From Acanthaster planci (lineage: Eukaryota; Echinodermata; Asteroidea; Valvatida; Acanthasteridae), in assembly GCF_001949145.1 (NCBI RefSeq), contig NW_019091581.1, positions 13,407 through 77,406 on the forward strand: DNA of 64,000 nucleotides, written 5' to 3'. This document shows positions 1 to 11,545 of the stretch, one piece after another. Position 1 is the first letter of the stretch, and the number at the start of each line of letters is the position of its first letter. The position numbers and the translations under genes were made by a program. The notes beneath the pieces are model-generated. The model saw only the letters and a program-made list of their open reading frames with translations. It searched no databases and was not told the origin of the DNA.

Positions 1-1190
1 CGTCAGGTGGCGGTGAAATATGGAATTCTTTACATCGCGCGGCCCGGCAACGAGCACCTTCTCAACGGGTACAGCCCGAGGCCGGCCCACCCAGCTCTTG
101 ACTCACGCCATGCATATTTGTGCATGCCCATCGCACCATAAACGTTGAGCGCCTGTATAGCTGGCTGGGCAGACAGCCACGTGCTTCAGATGTACACGTA
201 CGAAGCCAAACCGGCCCTATACTGGCCAAGTATACAGTAGGGGCATCATACAAGCCCATACAAGCCCATACAAATTTGCAAAGGCTCAAGTAGACCCAAT
301 CAAACAATATTCAACAGAAACAGATTGTGGTGTTTGATTTTGGCAAGTTGGGGTTGGTTAGGGTTGACATTCAAACATGTGGACGCAACGTACATGTAAT
401 ATTAAGTACAACGGCCCGGTCATTGGCACAGCCAGCATCTAGCACTACAGCACGCCCGGCCAGCCAAGCAGCGCTGGCCCCCTGCTGTCCGCTAGCCTCC
501 ACGTACGTACGGGGGCGGGCTGGGTGGCTGTCCACCAAGCCCACTGGTTACATGTACGTGTAAAATACGCTTGGCATCGTGCACGTCTCTCAGACTGTAC
601 CATTTGTGATAGTGTTGTCATTTTATTCATATTCAATAAATTGGAAAACTCTGAATGATTGGTGTAAACAGTTGTCATTCCAAAATAAAAATATGAGGAA
701 AGAAAAATGTGAGTATTTTATTTCATAAAAATCTTCAAATGGGTTTGAAATGTGAAGTACATATTCAAAATCTCGTAGCAAAACACCCCTTGATTTTGGA
801 AGTTGCTAAAGCTGCATATAACACCGACGCGTAACCGAAGCTGGGAGCCAGTTCGCCTCGGATTTCCCCTGTTTTAACAAAGTAAAGGAAATTTGGTACG
901 ATGAGTTTTCTCAAGATGGCCAATACTATGACAACATGTAATAGCGGACACCAGCTTTGGAAAACGAGGGATGCCACTACGCGTTTGTCACCGCGATCAA
1001 GGAACTTTGTTTACACTAATCCGCTTAGACCCCCATTCATCTGTGGAAGGGAAGCCTTCCGTCAGAGACTTTGAAATGCCGACGTACAGACAGGCCTGAT
1101 ACCGGCCTGGAGTAAGCTGAATACCGAGTGGGCTACCGGGGTCCCTTTTCAAACCAGGTCTAAATGGTCGCCTGCCCTAACTACTACGCA
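1..1190. other. Non-coding stretch, no gene recognised
   Basis: Only short uninformative open frames are present. The sequence holds ACATGTA-type words and an AT-rich part around 600-760. No splice-bounded coding segment or known domain is visible. Confidence 0.5.
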
Positions 1191-1199
1191 TGATATTAC

Positions 1200-2712
1200 T
1201 GAGACTACAGTTAGGATTGGTCACTCAATCCTGGATGGTGTCAGGCTCACTTCTACCTGCTTCTTTTGTTGCTAAAGCCAAAGCTAGGAATGATCACTCA
1301 AACCTGCAGTGCATTGTTTCAGGCTTGAGTTAAACTCAAGCCTGTTAAGAGGCTCAAGAGCTGGGACTGGTCACTCAAGCCTAGATTGTTTGAGGCTCAA
1401 AACCCACCAACTGGTTCATGGAGCTGAGATCAGCTCAAGGATTGATCACTAAATCCTGGAAGGTTTGAGGCTCAAATCCACCTGATGGTTATTGTTAATG
1501 AGACTAAAGCAAGGATTGGTTACCCAATCCTGGGTGGTTAGAGGCTCAAGTCCACTTGCTGGTTCATGTTGATAAGACCAGAGCAAGGATTTGTCACTCA
1601 TCCTGGATGGTTAGAGGCTCAAGTCCAATTGTTGATCAGACCAGAGCAAGGATTGGTCACTCAATCCTTGGTTGTTAGAGGCTCAAGTCCACCTGCTGGT
1701 TCATGTAGCTGAGACCAGCACAAGGATTGAACACTCAATCTTGGACTGTTTGAGGCTCAGGTCCACCTGATGGTTCATGTTGATGAGACTAGAGCAAAGA
1801 TTGATCACTCAATCCTGGAAAGATTGAGGCTCTTTAATTGATTGAACCCACTTGATGGGTTCATACTGCTGAGAGTAGACCCAGGGTTAGTCAATCAAGC
1901 CTGGATGGTTTGACGTTTAAGTCCAGCCGTTTATGAGACTAGAGATAGGGTTTGTGATTGAAGCTTCAATGGTCTGAGGTTCAAATTCACTCAAGTCTCG
2001 TAAAAAGCTCAAGAACTAGGACCGGACACTCAAGCCTCGAGGATCATTGAGGCTCAATCCAACTTGCTGGTTCATGATGCTGAGACCAGAGCTTAGGCCA
2101 CTCAGGCTTAGATGGTTTGAAGCTTCAACTCCCTTAACGTCTCGTAAGAGGCTCAAAAGCTTAACTGGTTACTCAGATCATAACTGGATGGTTTGAGGCT
2201 CGAGTCCACCTCGTTGTTCACATTGCTGAGACTAGAGCTAAGGTCGGTCATTCAATGCTGGATGGTATGAAGCTCAAGTCCACCTGCTTGTTCATATTGC
2301 TCCAACTGAAGCAAGGATTGGTCACTAATCCTGGATGGTTTGAGGCTTAAGTCCATCTGCTAGTTCATTCTGCTGTAACTTTGAGTTACGAGTGGTCATT
2401 CAAGCCTGGATGTTTTGAGACTCAAGTCCACCAGCTGGTTCATGTTGCTGAGACTAGAGCTAGGGTTGGTCACTCAAGCGGGATTGTTGGAGGATCAAAT
2501 TTACTTAAGTCTCGTAAGCAGCTCAAGTACTTGGACTGGTCACTCAAGTCTGGATGGTTTGAGGCTGAAGTCCAGCCATTACAGAGATTAGAGCCATGAT
2601 GGTTATACTCTCACATCCATCAGCTGGTTCAAGTTGCCGAGACTAAAGCTAGGATTGGTTACGTATGCCTGGAAGATTTGACGCTCAAGTCCACCAGCTG
2701 GTTCACACTGGA
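1200..2712. repeat. Diverged minisatellite, ~70-75 bp unit
   Basis: About twenty degenerate tandem copies are visible. A typical unit runs: GATTGGTCACTCAATCCTGG, then ATGGTTTGAGGCTCAAGTCC, then ACCTGCTGGTTCATGTTGCT, then GAGACTAGAGCTAG. Some units carry an extra segment around CTCAAGTCTCGTAAGAGGCT. The alternating ATTG/CAAT and CTCAAG/CTTGAG words give each unit short self-complementary parts. Open frames crossing it are by-products of the repeat. Copies differ at many positions, so the array is old. Confidence 0.9.
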
Positions 2713-3430
2713 TCCATGAACAAGATACATGTACTTCCTCATCATTTGCCTCGATCCAAGCTTGTACTGAAAGCATAATGGATGCGTCTTTTAACTACAA
2801 TACTTACAGAAATGTAATATAGATGATCACTCTTCTAGTCGGAGATTCACAATGACTTGAAATAAGAAAACAGAACCACAAAAGGCAACAACAGTGAACC
2901 CTGGTTGGGAAAGGCAAATGAGGAACACAGCATTTTGCTGTAAAACAACTGGATAAAATGTGCCAGTAATATTACAACTTCACCAGTGAAAGATCGAGCT
3001 TATCTTCTGCTTTGACTGAAACATGTCAGTCCATCTCTGGTTTTGAATTTGATGAGGTCCAACCGTCAAAACTTTGCCAACCTTTTTTACACTCTCAATA
3101 AACTTTGACAACCAGCTTAAGATATAAATGCATGTCTAACTTCCTAATGGTTGAAAGCTAAGCTAAGGTGGGTACACTTAGAACAAGTTGGAGTGATGAC
3201 TTTGGTTAACGATAGTTTAATTAACATCACCTGAATGATGGATGGTCTCAAACATCTGGTCAACGGACTGATCTGTGTCAAAATCCCAGACTTCTGCAAG
3301 TTTTCCATAACCCTGAATTGGAAAGAAAAGATCAGGACATAATACTTTTACGAGTGACAGCAATAGGATCAACAAATTTTATATCGATCAACTGATAGCA
3401 GCACAGGATCCAATGATTGCACAGATCCAT
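2713..3430. other. Non-coding stretch next to transposase relic
   Basis: No recognisable gene. It may contain further decayed 3' sequence of the minus-strand transposase relic that starts at 3434, but I could not align any motif here. Confidence 0.4.
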
Positions 3431-3433
3431 CAA

Positions 3434-5030
3434 TCACACCAAAGTGACGTCTGCACATGAACAACACGGGGGTGCAATCAGACAAGGCCTCCGAAAAATA
3501 AAATCTTTTAAACGTGAGACAGTGCAGTGGTTGACATCCAAGAATCTGATATTCCCTGACTCAAGACTCATTGCTGCTTTTAGTCCCCAGTAGAGTGCTT
3601 GAGATGAAAGCAAGCTAGAGTTGGTGCAGAGGTGGCCTTTTGACAACCCAAAGGCCGCTTCATACACTGGTATTGATCAACCACAGTGAGATTAAACTCA
3701 AACAAGAAGTGGTATGATTTGTCAGAGACGGTGATTTCAACACAATTAATAGACAAATCCAACTTTTCTACTTCTACGGCAGGAATAACTGATTCAAGGA
3801 GTTGTCGATCTTCTTTGCCTTTGATGAAGAACAAAGGCACAGCAGCATTGGGACTATTTGGACATTTCTCTTTCCATACTGCAAGCCCCGTTTGAAAAAA
3901 TCAACGTTTCATGAAATGATCTTCACATTACAATGGTGACTAATCAGAAAACAGTCCTGCAAAAATAAATGTACACAAACTTAAAATAAATGGAATGATT
4001 TAATATATTTATTCTGATCAAGGGGTTTATTAAAATAACCTGATGCATGTGATGACGTCCCTGCAGAAGCACCGTCTTCTTTGATGATTTCAAGTGGTGT
4101 CCACATATAGAGTATCATATTGTACGTTTGAGCTTGACCTGGCTATTGATAGATAGCATGACACCCGGATCCATCTAGTCCATCTTTGCAGATAACCTTA
4201 TAGTCTCCTGATGGAGCATCAGGTTCAGCTTCAATCAGTCTGGTCATCTGATTACTACAAGATTGCTAAGAGAGGCTGTGACACCTTCATAATCTCCTAA
4301 ACAGAAGCGGCTCACTTCAGGTATTATAGAGCGTTTCTCTCCATCAGTTTATAATGAGTGGGTAGATTGACATGCTCTTTAAAGTCCCGTCTGAGATTGG
4401 TGTAGGCAGTTCTCCCTAAGTTGTATGATGATAGGAAATAGAGTCCTTTGTTTTCAGACATCTCATTCACAAGTGAGGATCCTGTAAAAAGCCTTATGCC
4501 GACTTCAGCAATTTTTCTGTTGCTAACATAGTTCTCTTTATATAACAAAAACCGAGTAACTGTTGGGATACTCCATTTTCTGCAGCTTCTACTCTCGATT
4601 CATCTAATCTTGTACCAGTTCTCCTGAACTGCTGGCGTGGTCCTACTTCATCCAGGGGATTAATTCTTGGTCTCGCTGGAACATCAGTTTCAGCCTCTTC
4701 GGACACGGTTGTCAAATTCATTGCCTCAACAACAGTACTTGATGATGTGTCAAGTATTTGTTTTGGAGCTGTCTCTTTCCCAAGAAGGACAAATGGTTCA
4801 AAGAAAATTTACTTGATTGCTGATGGGGACGGGAATTTGTTCAATTTAACCCATTTCTCCCACAATGCTCTCAGTCACTTGGAAATGTATAGTTCAGTGA
4901 ACTTTCCTTTTAGGTTGTTGTCCACTATAATTTCTCTAGCTACGGTTATATAGTCTGGCCTCTTGTTGAACCTGATCCATCTTCTCTTCAGGTATTTATT
5001 CCAAATTTCCTCATTAGAAGGCTCCGTCCT
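3434..5030 (-). pseudogene. Decayed RAG1/Transib-like transposase
   Basis: Read on the minus strand, several frames join into one protein-like path. An N-terminal part at about 5030-4890 (EEIWNKYLKRRW) is followed at 4670-4330 by PLDEVGPRQQFRRT, a QLLGF / LYKENY / NRKIAEVG stretch and RTAYTNLR. At 4206-4060 comes KDGLDGSGCHAIYQ, then an in-frame TAG, then MILYMWTPLEII. After a likely intron or gap, 3880-3580 gives VWKEKCPNSPNAAVPLFF, then NLTVVDQYQ and a Cys-containing LACFHLKH. The KDGxDGxG motif resembles the segment with the first catalytic Asp of RAG1 (KDGCDGMG), and the Asp in TVVDQ falls where RAG1 has its second, after a similar PNS...PL spacer. Stops and frame changes show it is broken. 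The assignment rests on motif recall, not a search. Another DDE-type family is the main alternative. Confidence 0.5.
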
Positions 5031-6095
5031 CCCACTGATGAAAAAATATAAAATGGTCTAGCTTTGCAAACTGAGTTGTTATAAGAAGTCGGATGGCTAC
5101 ATGTATCTAGTCTGTGGGTTGGTTCAGACAGGAAAATTCTGGGAAATAACGATCTCCATTTACACAAAAGCCATTAAGACATTTGGACTACATCATACTG
5201 ACAGCTCCTGCCCGGGTTTTTGGTTACTGGATATATTTCAACAAATCAGGCCAAGTTAAAGGTATCTGGCCTTCTGAAAAACATATATCGTTGGATAAAC
5301 TAGAGTTTACTTTTTTCTCTCTACCCGAAAACAACTACACCCCATATCAGGTTTACAAAAAAGTAAAACCTTGTTTATTGCAATAGTTTTTCTTAACAAT
5401 GCACCCAACATTACATGGAGTTATTAGTATTCTACTTTTGTTAATTTGTAAATGGCAACTGTAACATCTCAAAAACAGAGGTTTAAATCTCAAAATAAAG
5501 TTGTCTATACTTAAAACTTGTGTTTTAGACTCCAATGCAAAGTGTTTTGCTGTAAAAAAAAAGATAATAAAATCGGACTGAATGTCTGAGTCTTAACCAC
5601 ATGCTGCCAGGTGGTTTGAAAAATACAGTGCACACATACAGGCGAATTTCAAGATTTTCAGCTTTCAAAAATTCATCATTTTAATTAATGGACGTTTACA
5701 CCCACATGAATTACTGTCTGGTGGCCACTGTAGCCTGACAGACAAAATCTATTGATGCCCGAGTATTTCAGCCAGGCCTGCGGCCTCGTAAAAAGATTGT
5801 GCGGTGTTAAATAACTTTCTTTTGTTCATGAGCCTGGCAAAGTGCACTGCTGACCTCTTTTCAATATATAGACGCCAGATTAGCATGTAGCGGTGCTGTG
5901 TGGCTCGTCACTGCGGTGGTGGAGCGCTTTTGTCCCCAGTGGTAATCCGCTCACACTAAATGCCCAAAACCGTGGTATACCGTTTCAAAACAAGGCTGGA
6001 TTATCTCCACTATTGAGAGTGAAAAAATGAGTGTAATGCCTAGCACCTCAGTCTTTTGTGCCAAGCAGTAATATTACAAGGTGATGTACTAAAAA
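5031..6095. other. Non-coding stretch, no gene recognised
   Basis: AT-rich with a few short open frames (for example 5183-5386) that show no domain, splice context or conserved motif. Confidence 0.4.
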
Positions 6096-6102
6096 TAAAA
6101 TG

Positions 6103-6530
6103 GTTCTTAATTCCGACAAGTGTAAGGTCATGAGGTTGACCAGAAGAAGCAAATACTGGCAGACCTGATCAGTCTGATATTAAACATACTCAACAAACCC
6201 CTGGAGGTCGTCTACAGTTACAAGTATCTTGGTGTCATGATCTCCTCTGACCTTAAATGGGGGGAACATGTTAAACTTGTGTCGTCAAGAGCCTCTCGGT
6301 TGTTTTGGTTTAATTAGGAGGCTGGTTCACTGTAATGATCATCATAACATTCTTGTGAATCTCTATTCCACCCTTTGTCGTCCTATTCTTGAGTACAGGT
6401 TTCCTGCTTGGTTGCCACACCAAATCAGCCACATAAATTCTTTGGAAAAAACTCAGACGTTTGGCATGTGTCTGTATTCCTGCACCACGGGGGGAGCTTG
6501 CGTATGGTGCTCGTCTTAAGATATTACATC
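6103..6530 (+). pseudogene. LINE reverse transcriptase, C-terminal remnant
   Basis: The plus strand encodes, across frame changes, NSDKCKVMRLTRR (about 6110-6150), then YKYLGVMISSDLKW GEHV (about 6215-6270), an in-frame TAG near 6315, then RRLVHCNDHHN and LYSTLCRPILEY (6317-6400). The 'N-x-x-K-C-x-V-M ... Y-K-Y-L-G-V-x-I-S-S-D-L-K-W ... R-P-I-L-E-Y' series is the signature of the end of the RT domain and thumb of non-LTR retrotransposons (Jockey/CR1/RTE-like). No RT catalytic motif or endonuclease is present, so this is a 5'-truncated, inactive copy. The exact clade is uncertain. Confidence 0.8.
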
Positions 6531-6534
6531 TTAT

Positions 6535-7145
6535 GTCACTACATTACAGATATAGGTATCTTGCCATCTAATTTGCTTCCAAGTGCCTTTATGGTATTTG
6601 CGATGTTGACCCTTTTCAGTTTATTTCTATCAACTCACGTCATACTGATAATCTCAAATTCTCTCACGCATATGCTCGCACTGATAGTTTTAAATTTACT
6701 GTGTTTAATCGTTTTCCAGCCTATTTTGATTAGATTCCTCCTGATTTGCGTGATCAGCTACTTTTTAGTATTTCTGGATTTTCAAAAAACATCAAGCAGC
6801 GTTTCAAGGACCTTAGTTGGGTTTGAAATATTTTTTAATGATTTAATATTAATTTTTAGATGTTTTATTTCTTTTAATTTGTTTTAAGCTGTTAGATCTA
6901 ATGTCCCTATATAATCCCTATAGGTATTTTGCCAATCTTTTTTGTTTCCACGTGCCTTTTGGTATTTGATGTTCAGTCTTTTCAGTTTTTTCTGCTGATT
7001 CGCGTCATGTTTGGTACTTTCGAACTCTCTCATATGCATGTTCGCACTGACGGTTATAAATTTGCCGCTTTTGATCGTTCTCAGCCTTTTTTATCAACTC
7101 CCACCAAATTTGAGAGATAAACCTCTTTTTAGTATTTCAGGGTTT
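6535..7145 (+). mobile_element. LINE 3' tail, present as two diverged copies
   Basis: Two adjacent segments, about 6535-6830 and 6905-7145, share the same order of words: TAGGTAT...TTGCCA, TTTCAGTTTNTTTC, CTCTCNCATATGC, TCGCACTGA, GATCGTTNTCAGCC, then CTTTTTAGTATTTC. Both look like the end of the LINE coding region and its tail, in direct orientation and spaced by about 375 bp. This suggests a partial tandem duplication or two nested insertions. Open frames in it are frame-shifted and hydrophobic by composition, so they are not treated as genes. Confidence 0.65.
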
Positions 7146-9110
7146 AAAAAGAAAAAGAAAGCTTTTAACTAGCATAAAATAATATTTTTGATTTTTCTTT
7201 TTTCTTTTTGTTTCCAATTCTTTTTTTCCCTGTCTTCTCCATGAGGGAGAAGCTACAACACTGCTGTCTTGTTTGGGTTGTCCTTGTTGTGTTTCATGGG
7301 GAATTTTAGGTTTAGCCACTTTGAACGTGCCTGCACGTGCCTTAAATATGGAAAGGTTTCCAGCTGAGGCAGATACAGTATTCAATTTATGCCTGATCTT
7401 CCTGACCCAAGAGGGGACGGGAAAGGTTATTTTCCCCCCTCTCCCCACTACACACAATGACAAGATTCCCGCTTGCCACCCCATTCAGCCCCCCTTTCCC
7501 CTTCAAAGAATTTCTTCCCCTCTTTTTTTTCCCTTTCATGGGTGGAGCATGAAGCCATCACAGTACAGCTGCCTAGTTGCGATTAAATCGGAAGGGTTAG
7601 CAGGTGTTAAGTATGTATGCATGAGCATTATGTCATGTCTTGACTTACATGTACGTACCTCCATCCAGTCATCTCTTACCTGAATGAGATGCATGTTCAT
7701 TACACAGCTGCACGTTATGTGCATAGGTGGAGTCCAGCATCAATGTCTGCCTGCGTGCAGGAGAAGTATAGGACGTGTTCAATTAGCAAATGTAACTTGC
7801 GAAAATGGCACTCTACGAAGGAAGAGAAACTCAATCTAAATGAAGAATCTTCAAGGGAAAAGTTGCAGGGAACTGAATTAGTAAGGACTTGGACACCATT
7901 CTAGATGTACATGTATCAAAACCAAAACTATGATCACCCCCCCCAAAAAAAACCGAAACCAAAGCTAGAAAAACCAAGCACTACAAACTACAACTGCAAG
8001 TTAAACCATAAAAAGAGCCGGGGGGGGCTGTGGAATCTTCCTGCAACATTTTTCTAATATTTCTGCAGTGCTTTTTTCGTAAGCTGAGCCTTTAGGAGTT
8101 TTTCAGGAACTCTGTGACTATTTTGACATCAATTTTGTGAACATCAAACATTCCGCTCTTGTGCAGTGCCCATTTTTCCAAGACAGCTAGATCAGTCCAA
8201 AATTTAAACTTCTCCACTACAAAGCTCAATGCAAGAGGCCAGCACGTACATGTATGTGGTCTTGAACTTCAAATGAAAACTATACATGTTGAATTGAGCA
8301 CATGTAATTTTAAAATAATGTGGTGTGCATTAAATAACATTCTCTATTCATCACAACTGCCGCTGCCTTGAGCTGTACACGTTCATCACCGGTACAGATC
8401 TTGAGCAAATCACTGTAGTAATGAAAGGACGGTGTTGAGATGACAAAATTATAAATAATGCACGAAGAGGCATGATGGTCAGTAAATTTTGGTTTGGGAA
8501 AATAGATAAACATAATAAACTGCTAGGTGATTAATCAAAAAGGCAATTGAAAAATACATGTATGTTGCTCATACGTTTTATGGCCAGGGAGGTTTTTCCC
8601 AATGTTCCTCCACTCATTTCCAGTTTAAAAGTAGGGTCAAGGATACTACACCAGCCCATGTCCAAGTCCTCCAACGTGCCATGCGTTGATGTTTCCTTGA
8701 CTTTCCTCAAGCATCACTGCCACACGTCTTGCTGAAAAACTTTGAATTCATTCAGTTAAATAATGATATTATAACCTTCAAAATACATGCTACTGACCAC
8801 CTCTGTGAACAATTTCGGTGTCATGAAATTTACGTCATACATAGATGCAAGAATTTCTTCAAAGTTGATAAATTCCAGTATTAAACTGCAAATATATAGA
8901 AGTGTTTTCTTCAGAAAAGTAGGCCTACTTTCTTCACTGTGGGCACATTTTCAAAGCATTCATTTTTCACAAAGTTCCCCCCAAAATTGAAGAATGAGGC
9001 CCAAAGCCTACATATGTAATTGCAAAGGCCTTTGGAACTCAGTAGCCAAGTGGCAGGTGTGTGAACTCAAGATTATGTCATAAATACATGCCGTGAATTC
9101 TCATTTACCA
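7146..9110. other. Non-coding stretch, no gene recognised
   Basis: Contains pyrimidine-rich tracts (about 7180-7230 and 7490-7535), poly-C/A runs near 7937 and a short G run near 8020. Several open frames under 140 codons have no recognisable domain. Confidence 0.4.
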
Positions 9111-9122
9111 GAAAACCTGAGT

Positions 9123-10007
9123 TCAGCAGCCTCGTTCTCCGACCTCCGCTGGAGTTTGGGGAATCTTCCTTTTTTGAAAGAGACCCGTTTTGCTTGACTT
9201 CACGCCAGGACAATCCCTTTTGAAGTGACCCATCCTGCCACACTTGTAGCAAGGGCTCTTATTTTGGCCAGCATCACTGTCCGAGCAGCCTTGACAAAAT
9301 TTCAGCACCACCAGCTTCTGAACATGCACTTCTGGCAGGTCGCGGAATGCACGTGTATCTAAGTATAGAACACGGTCCGCCCAATCAAGAATAGATTCCT
9401 CTGCAGACTGCTTTGCATAGTTGAACTGCATTTAAGTGGCCTCTGGTAGGTCGAGTAACTCAAGCCCCTTCTCCAATTTTTGGATCAGATCAAAATACTC
9501 AAGGTCAGGTTCCCGCTCAATGAGTAAGGCATAGAATTCACTTGCCTTGGACTCCAGGCACCAACACAAATGACTCTTTCTCTGTTTGGCCGACCAGCTG
9601 AATCCACTGGCGTACGAAGTAAACTTAGCAAAGAATGCTTGCCAACTGCTCTTGCCGTTGAATGTGATTGTTATCAGTAGTGCGGAACTTGCTTGGAGGT
9701 GAATGCACTCTCCCTCCCCTTGGAAAAACAGGACCACTTATCTCAGTGGACGTAGGAGCATCCCGTCCACCCAATGGTGAAGGACATCATCATAACCAGA
9801 GTGCGTTGCACATGGGTGCAACAAGTGACAGTGACTAGTCAGTTGCTGTGGTGATGGGTACATGCCGTCATCAGTGGACCGGAAAGATTGCCCTGGAAAC
9901 CCACATGAATGGTCGTCAAACTTGGGTACTTTAACTGGTGGGCGACGGTGAGTGCCCTCCCACATGACGGAACTTGGAAAATGTGAGGTCATTGAAAACG
10001 AGGTCAT
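9123..10007 (-). pseudogene. Ty3/Gypsy-like retrotransposon gag relic
   Basis: Three consecutive open segments lie in the same minus-strand frame (10007-9738, 9737-9432, 9431-9123), separated only by single stop codons. They therefore form one interrupted gag frame of about 295 codons. The middle part has the W-x-x-F-x-x-F-x-x-Y gag core pattern near 9640. The last part ends in a CCHC zinc knuckle, CYKCGRMGHFKRDC (C-X2-C-X4-H-X4-C), at about 9245-9205. Capsid followed by zinc knuckle is the normal Gag order; it packages element RNA in cytoplasmic particles. No protease or RT follows within view, and no LTR pair was recognised. The in-frame stops make it inactive as read. Confidence 0.75.
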
Positions 10008-10690
10008 TGAAATCGAGGGCTTTGGGTGAGCTAATTTTGGTGATTGTGTCCTTGCAGGTCCAAGTCCCTCAGATTATGGCAGGTAGGGTCGAAAATTGAA
10101 AAAAATCTACCAAAGTAGGCATGCTCACAAATTGAGGAAGACTCATGAGCAGTTCGGGCCTCACATTACCCCAATCACATCTCAGGTCCATGATCATATT
10201 TGCAAGGGCAGTTCCAATACCAGGAACAGTTGTCAAGTCACGATATCAACAGAAATTTATCTGTATCTTCTCCATGTTGCCAATCTTTTGTTCTGCTTTT
10301 TTTTGTAATACATTGGTCTGGCTAGAATTATTCACTCATCAAAGTGTAGTGCCTCACTGGTTTATGATCTCTTAGTCTGTTCAATTCTTTGGTTTCTCAG
10401 TTAAGACTCACTATAAGGTCACATACATGCAAATGCTATAGCAACACAGGTACTCTTCAAATGATTAAACACAAAAGCAAAGTTGAAAGGTGTACCTTAC
10501 AAAGTGGCAAAAAGATTTAACACAATGATAAATAAACTCAGGTGGCTTTTTAATTAATTTCCTTTATTTTGTTCTTTCCTTTGTTTTTGTTGGTTGTTTA
10601 ATTCTTTTCAAAACACTAACTATGTACTGTACGTGTGCAAGTCATGTGCCGCAAGTCCTGGCACACAAAATGTAAAATCTTCAGGCCGGA
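10008..10690. other. Non-coding stretch, no gene recognised
   Basis: No domain or splice-bounded exon seen. It may include non-coding 5' sequence of the minus-strand gag element, but no LTR or primer-binding site was identified. Confidence 0.35.
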
Positions 10691-10699
10691 AACTGATGT

Positions 10700-11545
10700 T
10701 CCCAGAGGATCTGAGGAGAGTGGTTCTGGTAAACAGGGCCACCCAGACCAATTAGGAGATTGATTACGGTAAACAGAGCCACAACCCGGACTAGGGGTTT
10801 GTGCANNNNNNNNNNNNNNNNNNNNNNNNNNNNNNNNNNNNNNNNNNNNNNNNNNNNNNNNNNNNNNNNNNNNNNNNNNNNNNNNNNNNNNNNNNNNNNN
10901 NNNNNNNNNNNNNNNNNNNNNNNNNNNNNNNNNNNNNNNNNNNNNNNNNNNNNNNNNNNNNNNNNNNNNNNNNNNNNNNNNNNNNNNNNNNNNNNNNNNN
11001 NNNNNNNNNNNNNNNNNNNNNNNNNNNNNNNNNNNNNNNNNNNNNNNNNNNNNNNNNNNNNNNNNNNNNNNNNNNNNNNNNNNNNNNNNNNNNNNNNNNN
11101 NNNNNNNNNNNNNNNNNNNNNNNNNNNNNNNNNNNNNNNNNNNNNNNNNNNNNNNNNNNNNNNNNNNNNNNNNNNNNNNNNNNNNNNNNNNNNNNNNNNN
11201 NNNNNNNNNNNNNNNNNNNNNNNNNNNNNNNNNNNNNNNNNNNNNNNNNNNNNNNNNNNNNNNNNNNNNNNNNNNNNNNNNNNNNNNNNNNNNNNNNNNN
11301 NNNNNNNNNNNNNNNNNNNNNNNNNNNNNNNNNNNNNNNNNNNNNNNNNNNNNNNNNNNNNNNNNNNNNNNNNNNNNNNNNNNNNNNNNNNNNNNNNNNN
11401 NNNNNNNNNNNNNNNNNNNNNNNNNNNNGACCAATTGGGAGAGTGATTCTGGTAAACAGCTGGAGCCACATAGACTAATCAGAAGCGTGGGTCTGGTAAA
11501 CAGAGCCATAAAGACCGATCAGAAAGGTCTACAGTCACAAGAAAG
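10700..11545. repeat. Short tandem repeat array broken by assembly gap
   Basis: Both sides of the N run carry copies of a unit of roughly 40-45 bp containing TCTGGTAAACAGAGCCACA and AGACCAATTAGGAGA. On the left, two copies precede the N run. On the right, three copies occupy 11429-11540. The gap therefore almost certainly hides more copies. Open frames spanning the N run are artefacts. Confidence 0.85.
10806..11428. other. Assembly gap (623 N)
   Basis: A continuous run of N. The true length and content are unknown. Confidence 0.99.

Noticed and set aside
1200-2712. CRISPR-like array
   Set aside because: Units are contiguous and diverged, without identical repeats and unique spacers; the genome is eukaryotic.
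10616-11509. Long open frames of 225-297 codons across 10.6-11.5 kb
   Set aside because: They run through the N gap and tandem repeats, and their length is an artefact of ambiguous bases.
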